In this document: positions 51,024 to 63,434 of the stretch, one piece after another
Layout: each line of letters begins with the position of its first letter
How positions within the stretch are numbered: position 1 is the stretch's first letter
From: Cinclus cinclus
Taxonomy: Eukaryota > Chordata > Aves > Passeriformes > Cinclidae
Reading direction: 5' to 3'
Assembly: GCF_963662255.1 (NCBI RefSeq)
Contig: NW_026912147.1
Span: 186,001-250,000, forward strand
DNA: 64,000 bases
The notes under the pieces: model-generated
The model's input: only the letters and a program-made list of their open reading frames with translations
Told to the model about the DNA's origin: nothing
Databases searched by the model: none
Made by a program: the position numbers and the translations under genes

Positions 51024-52402
51024 TCCACGGCATACCTCTTGCACAGCGAGAGGTGGCCGGCGAGGAATACTTGCTGGCTTAAGTCGTTCCATGCTCAAGG
51101 CATTCATCGGAGCAACACCATGGGGGAAAAGAGGGGGGAACATTGCAGGACAAATTTCTATGCTGGAACATGATTGTCTGCGAGACAGCTCTCCGCAGCG
51201 CTAGTATTTGGCCAGGCTGAAATCAGCGCCACGGGAAGCCAATCTGACAAGCGGAGTGCAACGAGCGCGGCGATATGGGGCCACTTGGCAGGTGGCCGAA
51301 GAAAGACGGCTGCCCCGCGAATGGGGTGCCAGAAGGCAAGTTTCAGCAGGGCGTTGCGGGCGAGCTTAATGTGTAGCCGCAGTTGTTCTAGGCGAGATTG
51401 TAGCCGAGAAGCTTTCCGTCTCCATTCACGAGACAAGAAAAGCAGAACGCAATGGTCTAGAGGGTTGAGAAGAAAAGTGCTCGTAGCGAGCTCGTTGCGG
51501 CAGAAGCGAAAGCCAGGAGCAGCGTGCTCGCTGCGAGAAGTAGACGGCGCTTCGCCTCCTTGGGAAGGCAATGGCGTCTGGGCACGAACGGCAGCCAGCG
51601 AAGCTTCAGAACAGCAGGCTGTTCTGCTCAGCGTACGAGCCTGAAGTGAGTGGCAAGGGCTAAGGGGTCAGTTCCAAGGCATCTAGCTTTCCTGCTAGCA
51701 ATGCCATTTCTACCCTGCTGTGGAAAACATTGTCCTCTGCCCTTCTCCTCCGAGAGGCAGAGAGCACTTCGGCAGACGCAGTGCAGAGGGAAAGGACACA
51801 TTATCCGAGGGAGCGTGACGCCGCTTAGGCGGGCAAAGCAGAAAGGTGCCGCCCGGCACTGGCTTTGACTCCCTGAGCTTCCTTGCTAGGACAGCAGCTG
51901 CCGAAAGCTGGCAACTAGGCTGCCAGAGTGCAGAATGTCGGCGGTCTGGCACGCCTGCTTGCCGAAAGCCAGGATCAGCGAGACAGCGTGCTAGGCTCTG
52001 TTTCACAGCACCCTGGAGAACACGCCCTTGAAGAATGCCGTCTCTGTTCCGCAAAAGCTCTGCCACAGTGAAGGTGGAAGAAGCAGCCTGTGGCCACGGG
52101 CAGAGCTGGTCAACAGCTGCGCCTAACTTTCCCAAGCTGCGAGAGCATTCTCAGCCGAGTTCTGCTTTGACAGAGCTATTGCTGAACTTTTGCAGCCCCG
52201 GAGGCTGCTGAAACCAAGGCTGTGTTCTGCCTCTTCATTCTTGCCTTCCTGTGCTCCAGCGAGAAGTGAAGCTCTGGCACGGCATTCAGCTTTGCCGCCT
52301 CTCTGCACGGAAAGCACTAGACCGAACTAGTGTGCTTCGTGCATGCTCTCTCCTCGCTTTTATGGTCACTGCTCTGCTTTTTGCTTGGCAGCGTTCCAAG
52401 GG
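51024..52402 (+). repeat. Unit 37, class B-M1-T2
   Basis: First M1 half of the dimer region. Carries C546. Confidence 0.97.
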
Positions 52403-53781
52403 TCCACGGCATACCTCTTGCACAGCGAGAGGTGGCCGGCGAGGAATACTTGCTGGCTTAAGTCGTTCCATGCTCAAGGCATTCATCGGAGCAACACCAT
52501 GGGGGAAAAGAGGGGGGAACATTGCAGGACAAATTTCTATGCTGGAACATGATTGTCTGCGAGACAGCTCTCCGCAGCGCTAGTATTTGGCCAGGCTGAA
52601 ATCAGCGCCAATGGAAGCCAATCTGACAAGCGGACTACAACGAGCGCGGCGATATGGGGCCACTTGGCAGGTGGCCGAAGAAAGACGGCCGCCCCGCGAA
52701 TGTGGTGCCAGAAGGCAAGTTTCAGCAGGGCGTTGCGGGCGAGCTTAATGTGTAGCCGCAGTTGTTCTAGGCGAGATTGTAGCCGAGAAGCTTTCCGTCT
52801 CCATTCACGAGACAAGAAAAGCAGAACGCAATGGTCTAGAGGGTTGAGAAGAAAAGTGCTCGTAGCGAGCTCGTTGCGGCAGAAGCGAAAGCCAGGAGCA
52901 GCGTGCTCGCTGCGAGAAGTAGACGGCGCTTCGCCTCCTTGGGAAGGAAATCGCGTCTGGGCACGAACGGCAGCCAGCGAAGCTTCAGAACAGCAGGCTG
53001 TTCTGCTCAGCGTACGAGCCTGAAGTGAGTGGCAAGGGCTAAGGGGTCAGTTCCAAGGCATCTAGCTTTCCTGCTAGCAATGCCATTTCTACCCTGCTGT
53101 GGAAAACATTGTCCTCTGCCCTTCTGCTCCGAGAGGCAGAGAGCACCTCGGCAGACGCAGTGCAGAGGGAAAGGACACAGTATCCGAGGGAGCGTGACGC
53201 CACTTAGGCGGGCAAAGCAGAAAGGTGCCGCCCGGCACTGGCTTTGACTCCCTGAGCTTCCTTGCTAGGACAGCAGCTGCCGAAAGCTGGCAACTAGGCT
53301 GCCAGAGTGCAGAATGTAGGTGGTCTGGCACGCCTGCTTGCCGAAAGCCAGGATCAGCGAGACAGCGTGCTAGGCTCTGTTTCACAGCACCTTGGAGAAC
53401 ACGCCCTTGAAGAATGCCGTCTCTGTTCCGCAAAAGCTCTGCCACAGTGAAGGTGGAAGAAGCAGCCTGTGGCCACGGGCAGAGCTGGTCAACAGCTGCG
53501 CCTAACTTTCCCAAGCTGCGAGAGCATTCTCAGCCGAGTTCTGCTTTGACAGAGCTAGTGCTGAACTTTTGCAGTCCCGGAGGCTGCTGAAACCAAAGCT
53601 GTGTTCTGCCTCTTCATTCTTGCCTTCCTGTGCTCCAGCGAGAAGTGAAGCTCTGGCACGGCATTCAGCTTTGCCGCCTCTCTGCACGGAAAGCACTAGA
53701 CAGAACTAGTGTGCTTCGTGCATGCTCTCTCCTCGCTTTTATGGTCACTGCTCTGCTTTTTGCTTGGCAGCGTTCAAAGGG
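52403..53781 (+). repeat. Unit 38, class A1-M2-T4 with A1300
   Basis: Private G-to-A change at 53,597; otherwise matches unit 40 at the markers read. Confidence 0.97.
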
Positions 53782-55160
53782 TCCACGGCATACCTCTTGC
53801 AGAGCGAGAGGTGGCCGGCGAGGAATACTTGCTGGCTTAAGTCGTTCCATGCTCAAGGCATTCATCGGAGCAACACCATGGGGGAAAAGAGGGGGGAATA
53901 TTGCAGGACAAATTTCTATGCTGGAACATGATTGCCTGCGAGACAGCTCTCCGCAGCGCTAGTATTTGGCCAGGCTGAAATCAGCGCCACGGGAAGCCAA
54001 TCTGACAAGCGGAGTGCAACGAGCGCGGCGATATGGGGCCACTTGGCAGGTGGCCGAAGAAAGACGGCTGCCCCGCGAATGGGGTGCCAGAAGGCAAGTT
54101 TCAGCAGGGCGTTGCGGGCGAGCTTAATGTGTAGCCGCAGTTGTTCTAGGCGAGATTGTAGCCGAGAAGCTTTCCGTCTCCATTCACGAGACAAGAAAAG
54201 CAGAACGCAATGGTCTAGAGGGTTGAGAAGAAAAGTGCTCGTAGCGAGCTCGTTGCGGCAGAAGCGAAAGCCAGGAGCAGCGTGCTCGCTGCGAGAAGTA
54301 GACGGCGCTTCGCCTCCTTGGGAAGGAAATCGCGTCTGGGCACGAACGGCAGCCAGCGAAGCTTCAGAACAGCAGGCTGTTCTGCTCAGCGTACGAGCCT
54401 GAAGTGAGTGGCAAGGGCTAAGGGGTCAGTTCCAAGGCATCTAGCTTTCCTGCTAGCAATGCCATTTCTACCCTGCTGTGGAAAACATTGTCCTCTGCCC
54501 TTCTCCTCCGAGAGGCAGAGAGCACTTCGGCAGACGCAGTGCAGAGGGAAAGGACACATTATCCGAGGGAGCGTGACGCCGCTTAGGCGGGCAAAGCAGA
54601 AAGGTGCCGCCCGGCACTGGCTTTGACTCCCTGAGCTTCCTTGCTAGGACAGCAGCTGCCGAAAGCTGGCAACTAGGCTGCCAGAGTGCAGAATGTCGGC
54701 GGTCTGGCACGCCTGCTTGCCGAAAGCCAGGATCAGCGAGACAGCGTGCTAGGCTCTGTTTCACAGCACCCTGGAGAACACGCCCTTGAAGAATGCCGTC
54801 TCTGTTCCGCAAAAGCTCTGCCACAGTGAAGGTGGAAGAAGCAGCCTGTGGCCACGGGCAGAGCTGGTCAACAGCTGCGCCTAACTTTCCCAAGCTGCGA
54901 GAGCATTCTCAGCCGAGTTCTGCTTTGACAGAGCTAGTGCTGAACTTTTGCAGCCCCGGAGGCTGCTGAAACCAAGGCTGTGTTCTGCCTCTTCATTCTT
55001 GCCTTCCTGTGCTCCAGCGAGAAGTGAAGCTCTGGCACGGCATTCAGCTTTGCCGCCTCTCTGCACGGAAAGCACTAGACCGAACTAGTGTGCTTCGTGC
55101 ATGCTCTCTCCTCGCTTTTATGGTCACTGCTCTGCTTTTTGCTTGGCAGCGTTCCAAGGG
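53782..55160 (+). repeat. Unit 39, class B-M1-T1
   Basis: Carries C154 (at 53,935), found otherwise only in unit 41, and T118. Differs from unit 41 at 54,936 (G rather than T at unit position 1156). Confidence 0.97.
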
Positions 55161-56539
55161 TCCACGGCATACCTCTTGCACAGCGAGAGGTGGCCGGCGA
55201 GGAATACTTGCTGGCTTAAGTCGTTCCATGCTCAAGGCATTCATCGGAGCAACACCATGGGGGAAAAGAGGGGGGAACATTGCAGGACAAATTTCTATGC
55301 TGGAACATGATTGTCTGCGAGACAGCTCTCCGCAGCGCTAGTATTTGGCCAGGCTGAAATCAGCGCCAATGGAAGCCAATCTGACAAGCGGACTACAACG
55401 AGCGCGGCGATATGGGGCCACTTGGCAGGTGGCCGAAGAAAGACGGCCGCCCCGCGAATGTGGTGCCAGAAGGCAAGTTTCAGCAGGGCGTTGCGGGCGA
55501 GCTTAATGTGTAGCCGCAGTTGTTCTAGGCGAGATTGTAGCCGAGAAGCTTTCCGTCTCCATTCACGAGACAAGAAAAGCAGAACGCAATGGTCTAGAGG
55601 GTTGAGAAGAAAAGTGCTCGTAGCGAGCTCGTTGCGGCAGAAGCGAAAGCCAGGAGCAGCGTGCTCGCTGCGAGAAGTAGACGGCGCTTCGCCTCCTTGG
55701 GAAGGAAATCGCGTCTGGGCACGAACGGCAGCCAGCGAAGCTTCAGAACAGCAGGCTGTTCTGCTCAGCGTACGAGCCTGAAGTGAGTGGCAAGGGCTAA
55801 GGGGTCAGTTCCAAGGCATCTAGCTTTCCTGCTAGCAATGCCATTTCTACCCTGCTGTGGAAAACATTGTCCTCTGCCCTTCTGCTCCGAGAGGCAGAGA
55901 GCACCTCGGCAGACGCAGTGCAGAGGGAAAGGACACAGTATCCGAGGGAGCGTGACGCCACTTAGGCGGGCAAAGCAGAAAGGTGCCGCCCGGCACTGGC
56001 TTTGACTCCCTGAGCTTCCTTGCTAGGACAGCAGCTGCCGAAAGCTGGCAACTAGGCTGCCAGAGTGCAGAATGTAGGTGGTCTGGCACGCCTGCTTGCC
56101 GAAAGCCAGGATCAGCGAGACAGCGTGCTAGGCTCTGTTTCACAGCACCTTGGAGAACACGCCCTTGAAGAATGCCGTCTCTGTTCCGCAAAAGCTCTGC
56201 CACAGTGAAGGTGGAAGAAGCAGCCTGTGGCCACGGGCAGAGCTGGTCAACAGCTGCGCCTAACTTTCCCAAGCTGCGAGAGCATTCTCAGCCGAGTTCT
56301 GCTTTGACAGAGCTAGTGCTGAACTTTTGCAGTCCCGGAGGCTGCTGAAACCAAGGCTGTGTTCTGCCTCTTCATTCTTGCCTTCCTGTGCTCCAGCGAG
56401 AAGTGAAGCTCTGGCACGGCATTCAGCTTTGCCGCCTCTCTGCACGGAAAGCACTAGACAGAACTAGTGTGCTTCGTGCATGCTCTCTCCTCGCTTTTAT
56501 GGTCACTGCTCTGCTTTTTGCTTGGCAGCGTTCAAAGGG
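55161..56539 (+). repeat. Unit 40, class A1-M2-T4 with A1300
   Basis: Alternates with M1 units on both sides. Matches unit 38 except for the private change of unit 38. Confidence 0.97.
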
Positions 56540-57918
56540 TCCACGGCATACCTCTTGCAGAGCGAGAGGTGGCCGGCGAGGAATACTTGCTGGCTTAAGT
56601 CGTTCCATGCTCAAGGCATTCATCGGAGCAACACCATGGGGGAAAAGAGGGGGGAATATTGCAGGACAAATTTCTATGCTGGAACATGATTGCCTGCGAG
56701 ACAGCTCTCCGCAGCGCTAGTATTTGGCCAGGCTGAAATCAGCGCCACGGGAAGCCAATCTGACAAGCGGAGTGCAACGAGCGCGGCGATATGGGGCCAC
56801 TTGGCAGGTGGCCGAAGAAAGACGGCTGCCCCGCGAATGGGGTGCCAGAAGGCAAGTTTCAGCAGGGCGTTGCGGGCGAGCTTAATGTGTAGCCGCAGTT
56901 GTTCTAGGCGAGATTGTAGCCGAGAAGCTTTCCGTCTCCATTCACGAGACAAGAAAAGCAGAACGCAATGGTCTAGAGGGTTGAGAAGAAAAGTGCTCGT
57001 AGCGAGCTCGTTGCGGCAGAAGCGAAAGCCAGGAGCAGCGTGCTCGCTGCGAGAAGTAGACGGCGCTTCGCCTCCTTGGGAAGGAAATCGCGTCTGGGCA
57101 CGAACGGCAGCCAGCGAAGCTTCAGAACAGCAGGCTGTTCTGCTCAGCGTACGAGCCTGAAGTGAGTGGCAAGGGCTAAGGGGTCAGTTCCAAGGCATCT
57201 AGCTTTCCTGCTAGCAATGCCATTTCTACCCTGCTGTGGAAAACATTGTCCTCTGCCCTTCTCCTCCGAGAGGCAGAGAGCACTTCGGCAGACGCAGTGC
57301 AGAGGGAAAGGACACATTATCCGAGGGAGCGTGACGCCGCTTAGGCGGGCAAAGCAGAAAGGTGCCGCCCGGCACTGGCTTTGACTCCCTGAGCTTCCTT
57401 GCTAGGACAGCAGCTGCCGAAAGCTGGCAACTAGGCTGCCAGAGTGCAGAATGTCGGCGGTCTGGCACGCCTGCTTGCCGAAAGCCAGGATCAGCGAGAC
57501 AGCGTGCTAGGCTCTGTTTCACAGCACCCTGGAGAACACGCCCTTGAAGAATGCCGTCTCTGTTCCGCAAAAGCTCTGCCACAGTGAAGGTGGAAGAAGC
57601 AGCCTGTGGCCACGGGCAGAGCTGGTCAACAGCTGCGCCTAACTTTCCCAAGCTGCGAGAGCATTCTCAGCCGAGTTCTGCTTTGACAGAGCTATTGCTG
57701 AACTTTTGCAGCCCCGGAGGCTGCTGAAACCAAGGCTGTGTTCTGCCTCTTCATTCTTGCCTTCCTGTGCTCCAGCGAGAAGTGAAGCTCTGGCACGGCA
57801 TTCAGCTTTGCCGCCTCTCTGCACGGAAAGCACTAGACCGAACTAGTGTGCTTCGTGCATGCTCTCTCCTCGCTTTTATGGTCACTGCTCTGCTTTTTGC
57901 TTGGCAGCGTTCCAAGGG
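56540..57918 (+). repeat. Unit 41, class B-M1-T2
   Basis: Carries C154 (at 56,693) shared with unit 39, and T118. Confidence 0.97.
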
Positions 57919-59297
57919 TCCACGGCATACCTCTTGCACAGCGAGAGGTGGCCGGCGAGGAATACTTGCTGGCTTAAGTCGTTCCATGCTCAAGGCATTC
58001 ATCGGAGCAACACCATGGGGGAAAAGAGGGGGGAACATTGCAGGACAAATTTCTATGCTGGAACATGATTGTCTGCGAGACAGCTCTCCGCAGCGCTAGT
58101 ATTTGGCCAGGCTGAAATCAGCGCCAATGGAAGCCAATCTGACAAGCGGACTACAACGAGCGCGGCGATATGGGGCCACTTGGCAGGTGGCCGAAGAAAG
58201 ACGGCCGCCCCGCGAATGTGGTGCCAGAAGGCAAGTTTCAGCAGGGCGTTGCGGGCGAGCTTAATGTGTAGCCGCAGTTGTTCTAGGCGAGATTGTAGCC
58301 GAGAAGCTTTCCGTCTCCATTCACGAGACAAGAAAAGCAGAACGCAATGGTCTAGAGGGTTGAGAAGAAAAGTGCTCGTAGCGAGCTCGTTGCGGCAGAA
58401 GCGAAAGCCAGGAGCAGCGTGCTCGCTGCGAGAAGTAGACGGCGCTTCGCCTCCTTGGGAAGGAAATCGCGTCTGGGCACGAACGGCAGCCAGCGAAGCT
58501 TCAGAACAGCAGGCTGTTCTGCTCAGCGTACGAGCCTGAAGTGAGTGGCAAGGGCTAAGGGGTCAGTTCCAAGGCATCTAGCTTTCCTGCTAGCAATGCC
58601 ATTTCTACCCTGCTGTGGAAAACATTGTCCTCTGCCCTTCTGCTCCGAGAGGCAGAGAGCACCTCGGCAGACGCAGTGCAGAGGGAAAGGACACAGTATC
58701 CGAGGGAGCGTGACGCCACTTAGGCGGGCAAAGCAGAAAGGTGCCGCCCGGCACTGGCTTTGACTCCCTGAGCTTCCTTGCTAGGACAGCAGCTGCCGAA
58801 AGCTGGCAACTAGGCTGCCAGAGTGCAGAATGTAGGTGGTCTGGCACGCCTGCTTGCCGAAAGCCAGGATCAGCGAGACAGCGTGCTAGGCTCTGTTTCA
58901 CAGCACCTTGGAGAACACGCCCTTGAAGAATGCCGTCTCTGTTCCGCAAAAGCTCTGCCACAGTGAAGGTGGAAGAAGCAGCCTGTGGCCACGGGCAGAG
59001 CTGGTCAACAGCTGCGCCTAACTTTCCCAAGCTGCGAGAGCATTCTCAGCCGAGTTCTGCTTTGACAGAGCTATTGCTGAACTTTTGCAGTCCCGGAGGC
59101 TGCTGAAACCAAGGCTGTGTTCTGCCTCTTCATTCTTGCCTTCCTGTGCTCCAGCGAGAAGTGAAGCTCTGGCACGGCATTCAGCTTTGCCGCCTCTCTG
59201 CACGGAAAGCACTAGACCGAACTAGTGTGCTTCGTGCATGCTCTCTCCTCGCTTTTATGGTCACTGCTCTGCTTTTTGCTTGGCAGCGTTCAAAGGG
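57919..59297 (+). repeat. Unit 42, class A1-M2-T3
   Basis: Follows the 38/40 type up to about 1051, then switches to T1156 and C1300. Confidence 0.97.
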
Positions 59298-60676
59298 TCC
59301 ACGGCATACCTCTTGCAGAGCGAGAGGTGGCCGGCGAGGAATACTTGCTGGCTTAAGTCGTTCCATGCTCAAGGCATTCATCGGAGCAACACCATGGGGG
59401 AAAAGAGGGGGGAACATTGCAGGACAAATTTCTATGCTGGAACATGATTGTCTGCGAGACAGCTCTCCGCAGCGCTAGTATTTGGCCAGGCTGAAATCAG
59501 CGCCACGGGAAGCCAATCTGACAAGCGGAGTGCAACGAGCGCGGCGATATGGGGCCACTTGGCAGGTGGCCGAAGAAAGACGGCTGCCCCGCGAATGGGG
59601 TGCCAGAAGGCAAGTTTCAGCAGGGCGTTGCGGGCGAGCTTAATGTGTAGCCGCAGTTGTTCTAGGCGAGATTGTAGCCGAGAAGCTTTCCGTCTCCATT
59701 CACGAGACAAGAAAAGCAGAACGCAATGGTCTAGAGGGTTGAGAAGAAAAGTGCTCGTAGCGAGCTCGTTGCGGCAGAAGCGAAAGCCAGGAGCAGCGTG
59801 CTCGCTGCGAGAAGTAGACGGCGCTTCGCCTCCTTGGGAAGGCAATGGCGTCTGGGCACGAACGGCAGCCAGCGAAGCTTCAGAACAGCAGGCTGTTCTG
59901 CTCAGCGTACGAGCCTGAAGTGAGTGGCAAGGGCTAAGGGGTCAGTTCCAAGGCATCTAGCTTTCCTGCTAGCAATGCCATTTCTACCCTGCTGTGGAAA
60001 ACATTGTCCTCTGCCCTTCTCCTCCGAGAGGCAGAGAGCACTTCGGCAGACGCAGTGCAGAGGGAAAGGACACATTATCCGAGGGAGCGTGACGCCGCTT
60101 AGGCGGGCAAAGCAGAAAGGTGCCGCCCGGCACTGGCTTTGACTCCCTGAGCTTCCTTGCTAGGACAGCAGCTGCCGAAAGCTGGCAACTAGGCTGCCAG
60201 AGTGCAGAATGTCGGCGGTCTGGCACGCCTGCTTGCCGAAAGCCAGGATCAGCGAGACAGCGTGCTAGGCTCTGTTTCACAGCACCCTGGAGAACACGCC
60301 CTTGAAGAATGCCGTCTCTGTTCCGCAAAAGCTCTGCCACAGTGAAGGTGGAAGAAGCAGCCTGTGGCCACGGGCAGAGCTGGTCAACAGCTGCGCCTAA
60401 CTTTCCCAAGCTGCGAGAGCATTCTCAGCCGAGTTCTGCTTTGACAGAGCTATTGCTGAACTTTTGCAGCCCCGGAGGCTGCTGAAACCAAGGCTGTGTT
60501 CTGCCTCTTCATTCTTGCCTTCCTGTGCTCCAGCGAGAAGTGAAGCTCTGGCACGGCATTCAGCTTTGCCGCCTCTCTGCACGGAAAGCACTAGACCGAA
60601 CTAGTGTGCTTCGTGCATGCTCTCTCCTCGCTTTTATGGTCACTGCTCTGCTTTTTGCTTGGCAGCGTTCCAAGGG
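59298..60676 (+). repeat. Unit 43, class B-M1-T2
   Basis: Carries C546. Last M1 unit in the window. Confidence 0.97.
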
Positions 60677-62055
60677 TCCACGGCATACCTCTTGCACAGC
60701 GAGAGGTGGCCGGCGAGGAATACTTGCTGGCTTAAGTCGTTCCATGCTCAAGGCATTCATCGGAGCAACACCATGGGGGAAAAGAGGGGGGAACATTGCA
60801 GGACAAATTTCTATGCTGGAACATGATTGTCTGCGAGACAGCTCTCCGCAGCGCTAGTATTTGGCCAGGCTGAAATCAGCGCCAATGGAAGCCAATCTGA
60901 CAAGCGGACTACAACGAGCGCGGCGATATGGGGCCACTTGGCAGGTGGCCGAAGAAAGACGGCCGCCCCGCGAATGTGGTGCCAGAAGGCAAGTTTCAGC
61001 AGGGCGTTGCGGGCGAGCTTAATGTGTAGCCGCAGTTGTTCTAGGCGAGATTGTAGCCGAGAAGCTTTCCGTCTCCATTCACGAGACAAGAAAAGCAGAA
61101 CGCAATGGTCTAGAGGGTTGAGAAGAAAAGTGCTCGTAGCGAGCTCGTTGCGGCAGAAGCGAAAGCCAGGAGCAGCGTGCTCGCTGCGAGAAGTAGACGG
61201 CGCTTCGCCTCCTTGGGAAGGAAATGGCGTCTGGGCACGAACGGCAGCCAGCGAAGCTTCAGAACAGCAGGCTGTTCTGCTCAGCGTACGAGCCTGAAGT
61301 GAGTGGCAAGGGCTAAGGGGACAGTCCCAAGGCATCTAGCTTTCCTGCTAGCAATGCCATTTCTACCCTGCTGTGGAAAACATTGTCCTTTGCCCTTCTG
61401 CTCCGAGAGGCAGAGAGCACCTCGGCAGACGCAGTGCAGAGGGAAAGGACACAGTATCCGAGGGAGCGTGACGCCACTTAGGCGGGCAAAGCAGAAAGGT
61501 GCCGCCCGGCACTGGCTTTGACTCCCTGAGCTTCCTTGCTAGGACAGCAGCTGCCGAAAGCTGGCAACTAGGCTGCCAGAGTGCAGAATGTCGGCGGTCT
61601 GGCACGCCTGCTTGCCGAAAGCCAGGATCAGCGAGACAGCGTGCTAGGCTCTGTTTCACAGCACCTTGGAGAACACGCCCTTGAAGAATGCCGTCTCTGT
61701 TCCGCAAAAGCTCTGCCACAGTGAAGGTGGAAGAAGCAGCCTGTGGCCACGGGCAGAGCTGGTCAACAGCTGCGCCTAACTTTCCCAAGCTGCGAGAGCA
61801 TTCTCAGCCGAGTTCTGCTTTGACAGAGCTATTGCTGAACTTTTGCAGTCCCGGAGGCTGCTGAAACCAAGGCTGTGTTCTGCCTCTTCATTCTTGCCTT
61901 CCTGTGCTCCAGCGAGAAGTGAAGCTCTGGCACGGCATTCAGCTTTGCCGCCTCTCTGCACGGAAAGCACTAGACCGAACTAGTGTGCTTCGTGCATGCT
62001 CTCTCCTCGCTTTTATGGTCACTGCTCTGCTTTTTGCTTGGCAGCGTTCAAAGGG
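60677..62055 (+). repeat. Unit 44, class A1-M3-T3
   Basis: The only A1 unit joined to an M3 middle (A645/C650, T714). It closes the dimer region. Confidence 0.97.
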
Positions 62056-63434
62056 TCCACGGCATACCTCTTGCACAGCGAGAGGTGGCCGGCGAGGAAT
62101 ACTTGCTGGCTTAAGTCGTTCCATGCTCAAGGCATTCATCGGAGCAACACCATGGGGGAAAAGAGGGGGGAACATTGCAGGACAAATTTCTATGCTGGAA
62201 CATGATTGTCTGCGAGACAGCTCTCCGCAGCGCTAGTATTTGGCCAGGCTGAAATCAGCGCCACGGGAAGCCAATCTGACAAGCGGAGTGCAACGAGCGC
62301 GGCGATATGGGGCCACTTGGCAGGTGGCCGAAGAAAGACGGCTGCCCCGCGAATGGGGTGCCAGAAGGCAAGTTTCAGCAGGGCGTTGCGGGCGAGCTTA
62401 ATGTGTAGCCGCAGTTGTTCTAGGCGAGATTGTAGCCGAGAAGCTTTCCGTCTCCATTCACGAGACAAGAAAAGCAGAACGCAATGGTCTAGAGGGTTGA
62501 AAAGAAAAGTGCTCGTAGCGAGCTCGTTGCGGCAGAAGCGAAAGCCAGGAGCAGCGTGCTCGCTGCGAGAAGTAGACGGCGCTTCGCCTCCTTGGGAAGG
62601 AAATGGCGTCTGGGCACGAACGGCAGCCAGCGAAGCTTCAGAACAGCAGGCTGTTCTGCTCAGCGTACGAGCCTGAAGTGAGTGGCAAGGGCTAAGGGGA
62701 CAGTCCCAAGGCATCTAGCTTTCCTGCTAGCAATGCCATTTCTACCCTGCTGTGGAAAACATTGTCCTTTGCCCTTCTGCTCCGAGAGGCAGAGAGCACC
62801 TCGGCAGACGCAGTGCAGAGGGAAAGGACACAGTATCCGAGGGAGCGTGACGCCACTTAGGCGGGCAAAGCAGAAAGGTGCCGCCCGGCACTGGCTTTGA
62901 CTCCCTGAGCTTCCTTGCTAGGACAGCAGCTGCCGAAAGCTGGCAACTAGGCTGCCAGAGTGCAGAAGGTCGGCGGTCTGGCACGCCTGCTTGCCGAAAG
63001 CCAGGATCAGCGAGACAGCGTGCTAGGCTCTGTTTCACAGCACCTTGGAGAACACGGCCTTGAAGAATGCCGTCTCTGTTCCGCAAAAGCTCTGCCACAG
63101 TGAAGGTGGAAGAAGCAGCCTGTGGCCACGGGCAGAGCTGGTCAACAGCTGCGCCTAACTTTCCCAAGCTGCGAGAGCATTCTCAGCCGAGTTCTGCTTT
63201 GACAGAGCTATTGCTGAACTTTTGCAGTCCCGGAGGCTGCTGAAACCAAGGCTGTGTTCTGCCTCTTCATTCTTGCCTTCCTGTGCTCCAGCGAGAAGTG
63301 AAGCTCTGGCACGGCATTCAGCTTTGCCGCCTCTCTGCACGGAAAGCACTAGACAGAACTAGTGTGCTTCGTGCATGCTCTCTCCTCGCTTTTATGGTCA
63401 CTGCTCTGCTTTTTGCTTGGCAGCGTTCAAAGGG
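62056..63434 (+). repeat. Unit 45, class B-M3-T3 with A1300
   Basis: Carries the rare G1002 (at 63,057). Private changes at 62,501 (G to A) and 62,968 (T to G). Confidence 0.97.

Larger units (their letters stand above)
51024..62055 (+). repeat. Higher-order repeat: four copies of a 2,758-bp dimer
   Basis: Units 37-44 alternate strictly: B-type 5' with M1 middle, then A1-type. Units 39 and 41 share the C154 variant seen nowhere else. The 38-39 and 40-41 dimers differ, as far as I can read, only at 53,597 and 54,936. This marks a recent block duplication of two units on top of the monomer array. Confidence 0.8.
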
